Below are positions 1 through 12,189 of a stretch of DNA of 64,000 nt, piece after piece. The DNA is taken from assembly GCA_020284085.1 (NCBI GenBank), contig JACEVL010000426.1:361501-425500 (forward strand), given 5' to 3'. Source of the stretch: Aporrectodea caliginosa. Its lineage: Eukaryota; Annelida; Clitellata; Crassiclitellata; Lumbricidae. The notes beneath the pieces were generated by a model, which was not told the origin of the DNA, did no database searches, and saw only the letters and a list, made by a program, of their open reading frames with translations. How positions within the stretch are numbered: position 1 is the first letter of the stretch; each line of letters starts with the position of its first letter. The position numbers and the translations under genes were made by a program.

Positions 1-375
1 TAAATTCTTCAGGTTTATCTTGGGTTTTATATTTGCAAACACTGTAGAGATCCGCCATCTCTGGATGAGCTATTTATCACTGCATCGTACAGATTTCTAC
101 AAATGTCATTAGAAACTCATCGTCCAACAAACTACGAACATTTCAGCTTTATAAAAAAGATTTCATCATTGTTAAAAGCAAGTTCTCGAAGACAGAATAC
201 TTCATTCCAGTTTCAACGCCTTTCTGTAGCTATTCAGCGATTCATCACAATTGCTTTGAACTGCGCTTTTATAGATATAAGCAAGGATCAGCCATGCCAG
301 ATATCAAAATCTCTGAAAATATTACATTAACTTTATCTCTTACAGCCTTAGAATATCAAGGCTAGGGCATTTACC

Positions 376-540
376 TTTGGGTAAATGGCAGTAGTAGTAG
401 AAGTATTAGTAGTGGCAGTAGTGGTAGTAGTAATAGAATAGTGTAGTAGTAGTAGGAGCAGCAGTAGTGGCGAAGGAGGCGGTTGTGGTGGTGGTGGTGT
501 TGGTGTCTGTGGTGGTGGTGGTGGTAGTAAGGCCTAGTAG
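376..540. repeat. TAG/GGT-rich microsatellite upstream of copy 1
   Basis: Imperfect TAG and GGT repeats. A homologous TAG tract lies upstream of every gene copy in the array. The sequence before it (100-375) is homologous to 12,820-13,070. Confidence 0.6.
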
Positions 541-737
541 TTATAGTAGCAGTAATAGAAATAAAAATTTAAAAGAAAAAGTGAAGGTGGATAAAAGAAT
601 GACCGTAATAATTGGTATCTATTACTTTATAAAAAGCATAATCTAATAATGTATAAAACTGTAGCAACAATTACAATAGATCTAATAATTAATATATCCA
701 TTAAATTATCTTAATATTATAATAACTTTCATGATAT

Positions 738-1725
738 TCGTAATCGTAATCGTAAACTCGGAACTTCTACAGCGCCCACAAAAGCGAAGTCGCGGGAACC
801 AGCTTATTCACAGGCGCTCAATCAAAACAAAATCGATAGGCAGGGGGTCAAAATCCAGAGAGTCAGGCAGGCAGACAGGTAGGCGGCAAAGGTGGATGGT
901 GTTTGGTGTTCAGACGGGGAGGTAGGCAGGGAGAAGTGTTGGATTCAGGATAGGATTTGTAAAAAAGCAGTGTTTTCAGTTTTGAGTGAAAGACCTGTGG
1001 AGAGATAGCGAGAGGTGGCGTTTTGGTGACTTCGTAGGATGGGTCAGATATTTGTCGTAGTGCTGGCGGAAGTTTGTTCCAAAGAGGTGGAACAGCTATG
1101 GCTATGGAACGATGTGAAAATTTTAGTGATGAGGTGACGGAAGGGCGGAGCAGTGTTAGGGAGGAGGAGGAGCGGGTTGGACGAAGTGGCTGGATCGTGA
1201 ACAACTGACGGAGATAGGATGGCTGGGAGGTTTGAAGTGAGTTGTAGGTGAGTGAGATGATTTTGTATTCTATTCGTTCAGGAATTTTGAGCCAGTGGAG
1301 TGATTCGAGGACAGGAGTGATGTGATGGTATTTGGGGGTTTTGGTGACAGCACGGGCTAGGGCATTCTGAATTGCTTGGAGGCGGTTTATTTGAGTGATA
1401 TCTATGTTTTGGAAAAGAGAATTGCAGTAGTCTAATTTAGCGTGAACTATAGATGTAGCTATTGTGGATGCAGTTTTGAAGTCAAGCATAGGGCGGATTC
1501 TACGGAGGTCACGGATATGCATGAAGCAAAAGCGAGAAAGATGGGTGATGTGATCGGCGAAGGTGAGGTTTTGGTCAAAAATCACACCAAGGTTGCGGAC
1601 AGGAGAATTTGCAGTGAATGTGTGGGTAGGTGCAGAGTCAAGGTTGATGGAATAGATGGATCTGGGATTTTCTTAAGTTGCTCACGGAGGCCTATAAGTA
1701 TAAATTCAGTTTTAGATATTCATGA
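738..1725 (-). mobile_element. 5'-truncated CR1/L2-like LINE, 3' end
   Basis: Minus-strand open frame (1585 to 863) encodes the C-terminal region of a LINE reverse transcriptase, with signatures KLDYCNSL, NRLQAIQNALARAV, LHWLKIPERI, SYLRQL, VPPLWNKLPPALR and FHSKLKTLLF. A frameshift separates an upstream piece (about 1586-1725, with REQLKKI). The 3' end carries a CGTAAT tail at about 738-756. It lies between the conserved upstream region and the promoter of gene copy 1. Sequence up to about 1990 beyond it has no counterpart in the other units and I cannot identify it. Confidence 0.75.
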
Positions 1726-2058
1726 TGTAATAATTATAATAGTTTTAAATCAAAATGCTAGAGGACTCAGATCCGCTACGCAAGGAGACTTCGCAACAAG
1801 AGGAAATTTGGAAATCGTGATTTTCTGTCCAAGGACCCAGAGTATAGATAAACAGTCTCCCAGTTAAACCCGTCATTGTTCATCTGCTAATCAATTTAAA
1901 ATTAAGATCTCGTCTATTCTTTTTAAACTACAGATAAGAACACAGCGTAAGGCGCTATCGTGCACGACTTGTCTTGTTAAAGCGCACTATAAATTTCTAA
2001 TTGTATTATATTGTATTGTGTTAATGAATTCTAAGTGTAGGACATCGCGTCCATTATG

Positions 2059-2091
2059 TGACGTCACAGCATGTTTTCCAGACGCCATTTA
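2059..2091 (+). promoter_or_regulatory. CRE palindrome and YY1-like site, copy 1
   Basis: TGACGTCA at 2059-2066, followed by GACGCCATTTA at about 2081-2091. Both are kept upstream of the broken exon 1 at the same spacing as in the intact copies (79 nt from CRE to ATG). Matches are to the known ATF/CREB palindrome and the reverse of the YY1 core; function is inferred. Confidence 0.5.
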
Positions 2092-2992
2092 TATCTGTTT
2101 CAGACCGACAACTTCTTCTTTAATTTTAATATCGTTTAACTAATATGTCGAAGAAGTAAATAATGATGAGCAAACGAATGAAGGCTCAGAATGTAAGTTA
2201 ATTAATACAAGACAGTTTTTTATTGTGCGCTTATAACTGCCTGCACTGCAGTTTCAGTGTCTAGATCTGTAGGCATATATATGAAAGAGACGTTAAAAAA
2301 TGTCTGAAATATTACTTTAACAGGTTTACCGTTTTGATGATCAAAATTTGGGAATGTCGGTCAGAGCCTATCATTCACAGTTTTTGTTCGTTTACGCATA
2401 ATCAGTAGACCTAAGTTAGTATAGATTCCACGCATGCACATGCAATCAATCAATATTCGTTTATTTGCATTAACAGAATGACACAGACGCATTTCTGCAG
2501 ACAAGTAAAGAGTAGTTTGATTAAGGTGATTCGCTTGAGTTATAAGAAAATGTAAACCATCTGAGGATTTGGTAAATGTTTATGTAGAGGATTTTTTTTC
2601 TGCGACGACCAGCTGTTTGCATGGCACTGTGTAAATATAAACGTGTGATGATGCTAGTTCTCATGATTGATCAAATTTTAATATCAAATCTATCAAACCC
2701 ATATTCTGTTAGTACTGTATTTAAGATTTATGTCTTCTGTCATTTGTGTTCTTGTGAATTGTTTCAATTGCGTAACTGTACACTCTAACCGGTTGCGGTT
2801 TGTCTTAGAAAGAATATTATTGGTTTTATTATTATTATGATATCATCGCAGACCTATAAAAAGTTTATTCTGTTACTTCCGAACCTAACTGTAGGTCTAT
2901 ATTAAGTTACACGTTTCAAACTGTTCGCAATATTGCTTACTTTTTACTGACACTATGCACTGTTTCACTATTGTATGCGTGTGTTCAAATTC

Positions 2993-3096
2993 AAATTTTA
3001 TTAGAACCGATTCTATGAACAATGAACACAATGTACATGTATGAATACAGTCATTAACAGTTTTCATCTCGTAAGTGCCATTAATAAGTAACAGTC
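2993..3096 (-). mobile_element. 3' UTR fragment of the same LINE family as 38,295-42,836
   Basis: Reverse complement of the 3' UTR of the large LINE: shared blocks read on the + strand as a TCAAATTTTATT start, CGATTCTATGAACA, ACAATGTACA and GCCATTAATAAG. It lies in intron 1 of gene copy 1, at the place where other copies carry a different LINE relic. Confidence 0.6.
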
Positions 3097-4776
3097 TAAT
3101 TGGCTAAGTAGTAAAAATCGATTCGTGGACAGAAGAAACCCAAGGGGCTTATCTAGTCTTCGCCAGTCTTGTTCTTATAAAGTTCAGGCTTTTGTCTCAA
3201 TAAGCATCGCCTACTTTCTTATTCTTCTTCTAGCCCTAGAAGACAATGCGAAACGTGCAAGACTCGATTTACTGAGTGACACAACGGTAAGCTATATAAT
3301 AATTATGACATTATATTATATTAAACTGAAATTTCAAATTCTTCGTATGATCTAAACTTTGTGAATTGGTAGAACAGTGAGGTGTGTAGTTTGATAGTTG
3401 TCATGCTTTTTCTCAAGCGAAATAGCCTTATTAGCACTAAATAGTATTTAAATTCGAAATTCAAGGCAACAATGTTTGTCTATATGCGTCACATCTTTCA
3501 CCGGTGTCAACAGAATTTTATAGTGTTTCTGTCTATATAGACGTCTTAGCGATCCTGTTACTGCATGGTCCCTCGAGGTTTTCCTTAAGCGTGGTAATCA
3601 CACCGGGCTCAGTACACGTTGTGTTCGTTATGAGAACCTTCGTTCTGGGCTTCCACCATGCTGAGCGAAAGATGTGAAGCGACATTCACATTAGTCGCTA
3701 ATTAATGCAAAGTCTAATATCAGCCCAAGGATGTATCTAATATAAGCTGGTGCCGTGCGCTTGGCTTCCTAATGGTGCTTTAGAAGTTTGGAGATTACGA
3801 TTGCGATTACGATGAAATTATTGCAAAAGGCCGTAAGATAATGAAAATATTTGGCTGCTTTATAATATCAACAAAGTAAACCCGCCACAGATAGGTTCAA
3901 TCTTGCTTACTCTTTTCCATTTTAAACTTGTGAATGAGGCATCTAACAAGAATCATCTGTGAAATAAGAAATAAGTTCCGGACTACGTTCAGTTCGTCCA
4001 CATAGTTTTAATTCTGTCTGATTTCCTAATATGAGTTGACATTGAAGGTGTGCGATATACAGTATGTGTTGCTGTAATGCTCACGACTCTGCTTACAAAT
4101 TGTTTCACTTTGTTGATCTTATGCTGAAGTTTTCTTAAGTGTGTTAACATATGTGATATCTTTTCACGTTTACTTGTAGCTACAGGATCTACCGATCGAG
4201 CTACTTGAATGTATCCTCGTTAAAGTCGTAGCTATGGAAGTGAAGGGTTTGATGCTGGCCAAAAGTGTATGGAAAGAAAAAGCTGATCTGGTGATAAGCC
4301 GACTAACAACTGTTTGTTCGCACTGGAGCATCATCCTTACAACCATCTCCTTCCGAACTAAACTTCACAGAATTCTAGACGGCACCGGTTAGTTCATGAA
4401 ATAAAGAAGACTTGTTGCAATTATTAAATAAGCTTTATTCTTCCTAACGATATTAGAAGATCTTAAAATGGAATTAAAACCAAAGCGTTAGGATTCTTAA
4501 TGAAGGTAAAACTGAGGCAACCATTAATAAGCTGGACTCATACGGAAACACTGTTAGTAACTCTTTTGCATTTTTAGATTATATTTACGATTTTGCCAGA
4601 CATTGCCTTCAAGATGTCGTCAATATCTAGAACTTAGAAAGCAATCCAGCAGAGTAATATTAAAACTATGGCAACAACATTATCATACGTTCACATATGA
4701 AAAATATTCATGAATAAGTCTAGACAAGTTACAGCTCATACTAAAGCACACCTGCAGATCGGCGTGCAAAGCTTAA

Positions 4777-5748
4777 CCCTAGGGCTACCAAGCTTTTTTT
4801 GTAACACTGGCTACCAAGGGGGTGGTTACCACCCCCCTGGATTTCGTGTTTGGTTTCACATATCATAACTTGTAATATACCAATGGATTCAGCATTCATT
4901 TCTGCACAGAATGGTATATTTAGTTGTACATTATGTGAATGCACCTCGAAATTACATCACTTTTAACAATGGAACCCAATAATTAGCAATATTTTATATT
5001 ATTGCGTACATTTTGTAATTTTTGATAAACAAATATAAGATTATGTGTATTTTGAAACTAATCTATGAATAAAAGATACACACAATCATCCCTACACATG
5101 TTTATATAGTATAAATGTACATTCATACATATATATCCATACATATATATCCATACATATATATCGGTTTACGTTGTAATGCTGTATTCAGCCATTTTCA
5201 CACAGATTACGCGTATTATTATTTATTTTGATCACTTCCGGTATTCAAAAGACAAAGATGTAGATATGCAAACGAAGCCCTACATTCCCTCTAAGGAATA
5301 GTATCTTTGTTTCTCTTCCAGGAAGACAAATGAATACGCTACAGACAAAAAACCAAGAAGGGAGTGCTTCCATTCAGCCATTTTTCACGCATATTACGCG
5401 TATTATTATTTATTTTGAGCACTTCCGGTTGTCTCAGGTCAACTCAGTGACCACAGAAATGTATCCCCACATTCCCTCTATAGAATGGTATAATTTGTGT
5501 CTCTTAATATTAAATGACGGATAAGATATAGTCGAAAATCTAGGGGTATCCAACCCCCTGGTGCCCCAGGTATATTGGGTATAACTTTTTGAACGGTGTG
5601 AGATATCATCTCACATTTTACCTCAAAACGTGTGTAAATGAACCCCCTACAGCTACCTAAAAGGTCAAAGTTTTATTCCATACGGAAAAAGTTTGAGATG
5701 AAAAAAACCTAGGGGGTGGCAACCACCCCCCCCTTGGTAGCCCGAGGG
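4777..5748. mobile_element. piggyBac-type non-autonomous element (972 bp)
   Basis: Flanked by TTAA at 4773-4776 and 5749-5752. Terminal inverted repeats are CCCTAGGGCTACCAAG on the left and CCCTCGGGCTACCAAG on the right, read inwards, and each is followed by an imperfect GGGGGTGG/CCACCCCC hairpin. The paralogous intron at about 46821-46840 reads straight through a single TTAA, which is the empty site. No transposase frame. Inside are an ATATATCCATAC microsatellite (about 5130-5165) and a roughly 50-bp block repeated directly near 5193 and 5374. Confidence 0.75.
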
Positions 5749-7885
5749 TTAACTTTCCCGTGCGTTGTTCGATACAGCGTATCTATACGATTCAAGTTAA
5801 TTTTAAGTTTCAAGTGAATTGTCTATGCTTCTTGCATATTTGAAGCAGGGTGTATTGCGCTGTCAATTTCCTGACTAGTCTTTAGTCTTTACACGTGTAA
5901 ATGCATGATTGCATGTATCTTGATAAATATATTTCACGTTTTAAGAATATCTGTTGTATAATACGCGTCATTTCTTTTCCGCAATAAATAAAGCATGGTA
6001 CTGTTTTCAGCCCAGGAGATTCGTTTGAAATTTGTGAGAGAGTATCGGATCGAGTCAGGAACTCGCGCTCTGACTACACTGAAGGATAAAACGTTTCTGC
6101 TCTACAGAAAAAATAACCGAGACTCTATTACGAATGCTTACCGCCACAACAACGTGGTCGAGGTGATCAAGGATGTAGTCCCGCTACTAGAAACAGAAAT
6201 GGTGTGCATAGCAGCTTGCAAAGTGTCAAACTGCGTGTATGTAGGCCTACGAAACAAAAGCACCCTCTGCTTTTCAGTCTTACGCATTTCGAAAGCTGTC
6301 GAACATCAGTTTAACCTGTCGATAAAATATCACAGATTGCCCATTTCTAAAAATATCTGTCTCCGCCAATGGTAACCTAATAATCCTTTCAGTGCAGCAA
6401 GGACAGGATCCCAATGTGGTAAGCATATATGATATGAATGGTTCCTTGCAACATGAAATAATGTTGTCCCCAGATATCGTTGCGTTCACATTTAAGAACG
6501 TAATTTAAATCTCAAATGGAAACTTGGTATTGGCTTATGTCAACGACCAAAATCATAAAATAAAACTATTGGAGTTCGACATGGGTGGGAGCGTCGTGCG
6601 CCAATATCAATCACCTTTTGGTGAAGAGAGCTTAGTAAGTTTTGCAGATATTTATGGTAGAATTGTGATAAGTGAACCGCACGAAGGAATGGAGCTTTTA
6701 GATTCTGAATTGAATCTCCTGGGTACTTATAGTCTGCAGCAGGATAAAGACAAGAACCTTATATTCAACGACTTGCATTACGTTAGCGAGAGAAATGAGA
6801 TTTTTCGTACTCATTATGATCAGAATACTCGGATCAGTGTTTTAACTATCTTCCGCTTTACACAAGAATGAACAACTCGAAAGGATGTTAACGATGAAGA
6901 CAATCTGTATTAAATAATTTCGATATCTCTTGTAATGGTAGTGCGATGGCTACTAATATCCTGGAGTTTTAGTCTAAATAACTGAACTGCGTTAAATGAC
7001 CTATGCGATATACATTGAGAATTTGGTTTACATAAATCTGACTACTGGTACTGTTAAGAAATCGTTCTTCCTTGATTTGTGATTTTTATGTTAATGATAT
7101 TCTGCTCTTACTTCTATTGACATGTAGTCAAAAAGGGTGATGACCACGCTTACAATCGAGGACAATGGTGTTTCAGTCAAATTAGCTCATACGCAGCATT
7201 TAATTACACGTTTTAATTATTCACACAAGGTTGAAGGGGATTTGGCAAGGTGCAGACCTCTGCAACGCTTCTACATTCCATCGCACTGCCTCGTCCCAGA
7301 AAGGCGCCTGTGCTGTTCTTGGTTACTGATACCCCACACACTCTGCATAATGCCCCTGCATGACTGGTTCAGAACGATCCAAAACTCACCGTCATTGGGT
7401 AAACGTGGTTTTCTTTAAACTTCTCGGTATTTCGTAAACGATATTCTACCTCTACGCAACAATTCACGATATGCTTTCGTTACAAAGCGTGCGCATCAAT
7501 GAGAGTAACGTTCTCACACTGTAGGGTGCAGGGCGATGCGCCGAATGGTCAGGATTTGTTGAACAAACCTCGTCGACGATGGTTTCGATCAACGACCGTT
7601 GGGACTTGATGGTCCAGCACTCTGGCACGGCGATGTGGGCATACCACGGTACATTGAGTACCGTACCATCCTAAAATGGAACAGGTTTCCATTACAACAT
7701 GTCTTCTTTAAGTTCTCTGCCCTACGGCAGGTTCCAACTTCCAATGACGCCACTCTTCTGTTACAACATTACAACATGTAGACCTATAATAAACGCACAA
7801 ACAGCTGACGAAACATTTTCAATCTTATTTTACTACAGGATGGTCAGAAACGGCGCTATATAAAGCCTGCACATACCTACATATA

Positions 7886-9231
7886 GGGTAGGGTGGGGCA
7901 TGAAGCCTAGTGTGGGAAATACGCCCCCTCTGAATATCTTTCCAGTTGGCGAATTTCTGGGTTATTTGATAACTGCCCATGACAGCGGATGCCATAGTGA
8001 ACTATAATTAGTTCAAATGTGACCCATTTCTGTTTGCGGTCCAAGACAGCTAATAAAAGTTTCTTTTTCGTGTCTGTTTTCTAACTCTGTTATACAATTC
8101 ATTCAGCTTTAACTTATTTAATATTTAAGAGGTCAGTATGACCTTTATGTCAATATTTAGCGACATAAGTGTAAAGCAGAAATATAGCTTAAAACTATCT
8201 CTTTATTTTAACAATGGCCCACCACAAACAGTAATAACAGACTACTACAGATGGGGCAAAATGCCTACGACGCCGTGTGAGAAAAATGCCTCCCGGGGCG
8301 TTTTCCCCATTTAAGGTGGAAACAAAAATTTCATGAATCAATGTTATTATTTTCAAGATATATTTTAAGCTAATCTGTAATGAGATATAATTATACGATT
8401 GTCCTTGCATTGTGCATTGTAATATGTAATGTTTCTATAGCCTATCATAAGTATAGGCCTGTATTGACTACCCAAAAGCTGTTGCAACCCAGCCTTGATA
8501 ATAGCGAGCTGAATTAACAAATGAACCAGTCATATTGAAGCTAGTAACTACAGTGGCACCATACATTCTGGAAGAGCAAGCGGGAATGAGCAATCTGCAA
8601 GTGCAAGCGGGAATGAACAATCTGGAAGACCAAGCAGGAATGAACATTCTGGTAGAGCAAGCACGATTGAACGATCTGGAGGGCAAGGAGAAATGAACAA
8701 TATGGAAGAGCAAGCAGGACCTGTCAGTAGTTCAGGTGTTGGCAACATTGATCCTGTTTTTGGTAGTGGTTCGTGTGATCCAGCAGCTGAGGATGACCAG
8801 AATCCCGTTCGAGCAGACAAGGAATCAGATAAGGAATCTGAAAAGGAACCACACCCTGGACTTTAAGAAGCCATGGCAGTTCTTAATTCTTTGTCACCGA
8901 GGCTACTTTGCTACTTTTAGTGTTGGTGTCAGCTATGTACAGCTTCTTGTTTGAATCCACATTGATAGTGTAAAAAATTGGAATCCAAAAGGGGCAAAAG
9001 GCCCCATCATTGGGCTTTTTGCCCCACATATGGGGCAAGAAGTCTTTTTACACAAGTTTAATAAAAATTGAATTTTTCTAAAATTGGACCAACTCTAGTT
9101 AAAATCAACATATCTACTAAATAATGTATATGATGAAGCTAATGATCACCAATTTTGGTTGACTTCAAACCAAACTAGTTAGCAGTGGGTGGTGTCAAAG
9201 GTTAAAGGGGGCTTTCTGCCCCACCCTACCC
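7886..9231. mobile_element. TIR element with TA target sites (1,346 bp), unit A
   Basis: Ends are GGGTAGGGTGGGGCATGAAG and, reversed from the right, GGGTAGGGTGGGGCAGAAAG. TA flanks both sides (7884-7885 and 9232-9233). The homologous flank near 49,060 lacks the element. GGGGCA/TGCCCC words recur inside. No recognisable transposase. The superfamily is uncertain; TA duplication suggests Tc1/mariner-like mobilisation. Confidence 0.65.
8525..8866 (+). other. Open frame with 27-bp minisatellite inside the TIR element
   Basis: Stop-to-stop frame of 113 codons without an ATG near its start. It is built on about five 27-bp repeats giving SGRASGNEQ-like nonapeptides, then an acidic Ser/Gly-rich tail ending ESDKESEKEPHPGL. 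It could be a 3' exon of a lost transposon gene or chance repeat translation. The same repeats are also open in a second + frame and on the minus strand, which weakens the coding case. Confidence 0.25.
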
Positions 9232-9479
9232 TACACAAATGAATGTTGTGCAGTAAGAGATGTAATGTGGTGCGATTTGAATCTTATGCACAGTTAATAG
9301 CCTATAATAATAGGAGACGAAGACCGCTAACTCCAGAGCAACAACGCTTCTTCGGTTAGTTTCTAAGAGCCTTTCTACCTCGGACGAAAAAAAGCAACAA
9401 TTACAATAATAATAATAAGAGCGATTACACCCTCAATAATAATAATGCAGTGTAAAATAGCGAGACGGAAAACGTTTGT

Positions 9480-9779
9480 CTGAAAATGTCTATCCGATTA
9501 GCTAATCGATTAGCTAAATTGCTAATCCATTAAGCCTAGAATTAGAACTACATGTAGCTATATGTACTGAAATTTGCTAATCAAGAGTTAGAATTAGCAA
9601 ACTCTTGTAGCTCTCGATTAGAATTAATTAATTGTATTGTATTGAATTAGCTCCAGACAGTTGCTGATCGATTAGAATTAGAATATTCGAAATCTGGTAA
9701 CTGATTGATTAGAATCAGCTGTTTGTCAAATCAATTACCTAATCGATTAGAATCTAATCGATTAGTTACCCACCTCTGG
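9480..9779. mobile_element. ATTAGCTAATCGATTAG-rich MITE-like sequence
   Basis: Palindromic AT-rich words related to TAATCGATTA recur across about 300 bp. The right end, read inwards from 9779, begins CAGAGGTGGGTAACTAATCG, a start common in hAT MITEs. I cannot see a matching left terminus. Confidence 0.4.
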
Positions 9780-9878
9780 ACCACGAAACCTGGCAGACTG
9801 TAGGCTTATCGTAGTTTATATTAACTGTAACAAATAGGCTGTGTGCAATTAGTGCCCATCACCAATGTTGCCTATCAG

Positions 9879-10668
9879 CAGTGTTGTGCACGAGACCAAA
9901 TTTCCAAGACCGAGACCAAGACCGCGTGGTCCAAGACCAAGACCGAGACCAAGACCGCGTGGTTCAAGACCAAGACCGAGACCAAGACCGCATTGTCCAG
10001 GATCAAGACCAAAGCCCCAAAACCATAAACGCAATTCTCAATTGTAGTGTTATTACATATTCCCATAAGTGAAATCAGATGCTTATTTTATTTATAGTTA
10101 TAGTTTTTGTCCCTAAGTCTGCAAACTACAGCTAAACACACTTTCAACTGGCGCAGGTGTTGCGGAATACAAAAACTTTGCCAGTAGAGAAAAATGTCCC
10201 ACCAAATACCTGATTTGCAAAGCTTGTCAGACTACTGATTATGCCTTGAGAGACTGCATCAGTCTAAGCCTAACTAAAGCACCAGAAGTCAGGTTTAACT
10301 GTGCCTCAACGTTTTCTAGTCGCTTCTGAACAACGAGGCCTCTCTTGCTTTGTCCTTGGAGGATCACCGCATGAATTCGAAGCTATCTCAGAAGTCCGTG
10401 AATAGCCGGAAATATCGACAAAATTTAACAAATACTCCACTCTCGTTCCCACCAAAGGCCAAAAAAGGCGCAAGGCCAAGACCAAAGGCGAATGACCGAG
10501 ACCGGACGTCCAATACCAAGACCATACCTTTAAGACCAAGACCAAGACCAAGACCGCACCTTATAAGACCAAGACCAAGACCGGTACATTCGAGACCAAG
10601 ACCAATCCCGCATTTGTTCGGTCTCGAGACGGTCTCGAGACCAAGACCGCGGTCTCGAAACCACATCA
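9879..10668. mobile_element. GAGACC-family element with 11-bp target duplication, unit A
   Basis: Flanked by TTGCCTATCAG at 9868-9878 and 10669-10679. Hexamer arrays of GAGACC/AAGACC lie near both ends (9890-10020 and 10480-10660). The Pro-Arg or Asp-Gln open frames here are translations of these hexamers. Ends show weak inverted similarity (TGTTGTG against TGATGTG, then CGAGACC). The interior has no coding frame I recognise. Confidence 0.65.
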
Positions 10669-11319
10669 TTGCCTATCAGTATCAGCCAGTGCTAATATAG
10701 ACCTAACGCTCGTTCGAGACTTATTTCAGAAGCTAAAGCGAAGAAGGAAGAATTGGAGTCGATGAACGCCAGGGAGGCAGAGGTGAATTTAACAATCTGC
10801 CGCCGCTTTATTGGCCAAGATAGTGCTGACCCTAATATTTTTGTTCCCAGGGTGTAGCTTTAACTAATAAACAAAATCATTATTATTTTGATTGTCTCAC
10901 TCACAGTTTTATATAAACATTTAATGTTGAATTTTAATTTGTTTCATTTTAATGCGCCGCTCCTAGACTAAGACCTCCTTTGTTCTTAAAATAGTACATC
11001 CGCCACTGGGTGGAGGAGAGGAGTAAAATAAGGAGCAGGAGCAGGAGCAGGAGGAGGGAGAAGGAAGAACCAGAAGACTTTTTGATCTGATCTGTCGAGA
11101 TGTTTGCTGCATTCCATTCGAAAGATGTAATGTAATTTTAAAACAACTAAGAACTATAAAAAATATAACTGAAACCGGCTGTTACATTCCGTTTAATTTC
11201 CAAGTCCAATCAACGATCTCGTTAATAGCTCCATCCGCTTAATATAAATATCGCAGAATTCTATTAAGGGCGATGTCAGAGCTCCGAACTAACCATCCTG
11301 CGCAACCACTAGGCAACCA

Positions 11320-11590
11320 TTATCATCATCGTCATCATCAGTTCCTGACGCCAGCAATTTGGCGGCGATGAGCTCTAATAAATGATCTCCATTGTCCTCG
11401 GTCATTTGTCAAGTCCATGGCCTTCTTATCAATCAATCAATCAATCATTCAATCAATCAAAAGTTTTATTGCAACCAATTGTAACAAACGGACAAGAAGA
11501 GTAATTACACAAATTTAACATAAAATTGGCTACAATGGGAGGCCCAAAAGGGATCAGAATCCCGCTGAGTAGGGTTATTGTTAGTCCAAA
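11320..11590 (-). mobile_element. LINE 3'-end fragments with ATCA-type tail
   Basis: Two joined minus-strand relics. At 11320-11420 the reverse strand encodes the LINE tail motif LLELIAAKLLASGTDDDDD, also seen near 50,460. At 11430-11590 an ATCA repeat is followed by an A/T-rich 3' UTR-like stretch. Both are heavily truncated. Confidence 0.4.
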
Positions 11591-11683
11591 GGATGTTTAT
11601 GTCCTCGTTTATTTATCTCTCCATTGGTATGCCTTTGTTTCTTTTCCTTAGAATCTTGCATGCAATATTCCCTACCAAATAAA

Positions 11684-12186
11684 TAAGGTAAACCCGTAGT
11701 TTAGGTTGGTAAATTATTTTATATCGTAAAATTAAAATGGAAGCTGGATTAAAGAAAAAAATTGTATCACTAACTCGAAGTGGGATTGATGAAACCATTT
11801 ATGTCTTTAAATAGAAGTTGGATTGATCGAAATAATTTTTATCGGAAATAGAAGCTGGATTGATTAAACTAAGTTTCTGATGCAATAGAATCTGGATTGA
11901 AGAAAATAATTGTTTCCGTAAGTAGAAGCTGGACCCATGAGAATAGTTCTTTGCCTAAATAAAAGTTCCATTGATGAAAAAGATTTTTTTGGTCAAATAG
12001 AAGTTGGGTCATTTCTTTCATTAAATGGAAGCTGGATTGATTTAAAAAAATTCTTCATGAAATGGAAGCGGGATTGATGATAGTTATCATGGACATAAGT
12101 AGACTGCTTACTTACCGACATGAAGTACGGCATTGATTAGATCTATAATCAAATAATTTACCAACCTAAACTACGGGATAACCATA
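11684..12186. mobile_element. MITE with long TIRs and internal minisatellite, unit A
   Basis: About 36-bp inverted termini, e.g. CCCGTAGTTTAGGTTGGTAA on the left, mirrored by TTACCAACCTAAACTACGGG on the right. The interior is about ten diverged copies of a roughly 43-bp repeat around AAATAGAAGCTGGATTGATG. The related sequence near 32,640-32,690 lacks it, so it inserted into unit A ancestors after the units split. Confidence 0.65.
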
Positions 12187-12189
12187 AAT

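Larger units (their letters stand above)
2145..6871 (+). pseudogene. F-box/beta-propeller gene, copy 1 (broken)
   Basis: First member of the four-gene array, recognised by alignment with the intact copies. Remnant exons are 2145-2192, 3234-3286, 4180-4387 and 6011-6871, and splice sites are kept at each. Exon 1 has lost 16 nt, so its ATG runs into TAA after four codons. Exon 2 has lost 9 nt in frame. The F-box-like exon 3 is still fully open, with LPIELLECIL and a later TVCSHW. Exon 4 carries a one-base gain near 6351 (frameshift to a stop at about 6375) and, in the ancestral frame, a nonsense codon at 6506-6508; the rest reads on to the family's usual C-terminus at 6871. At least three independent lesions make this a pseudogene. 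A LINE sits just upstream of its promoter, a LINE 3' fragment in intron 1 and a piggyBac-type element in intron 3. Confidence 0.8.

Noticed and set aside
9843..10072. Overlapping open frames of Pro-Arg, Asp-Gln and Gly-Leu repeats on both strands
   Set aside because: All are translations of the GAGACC/AAGACC hexamer array of a mobile element; every frame is open because the repeat unit has no stop.
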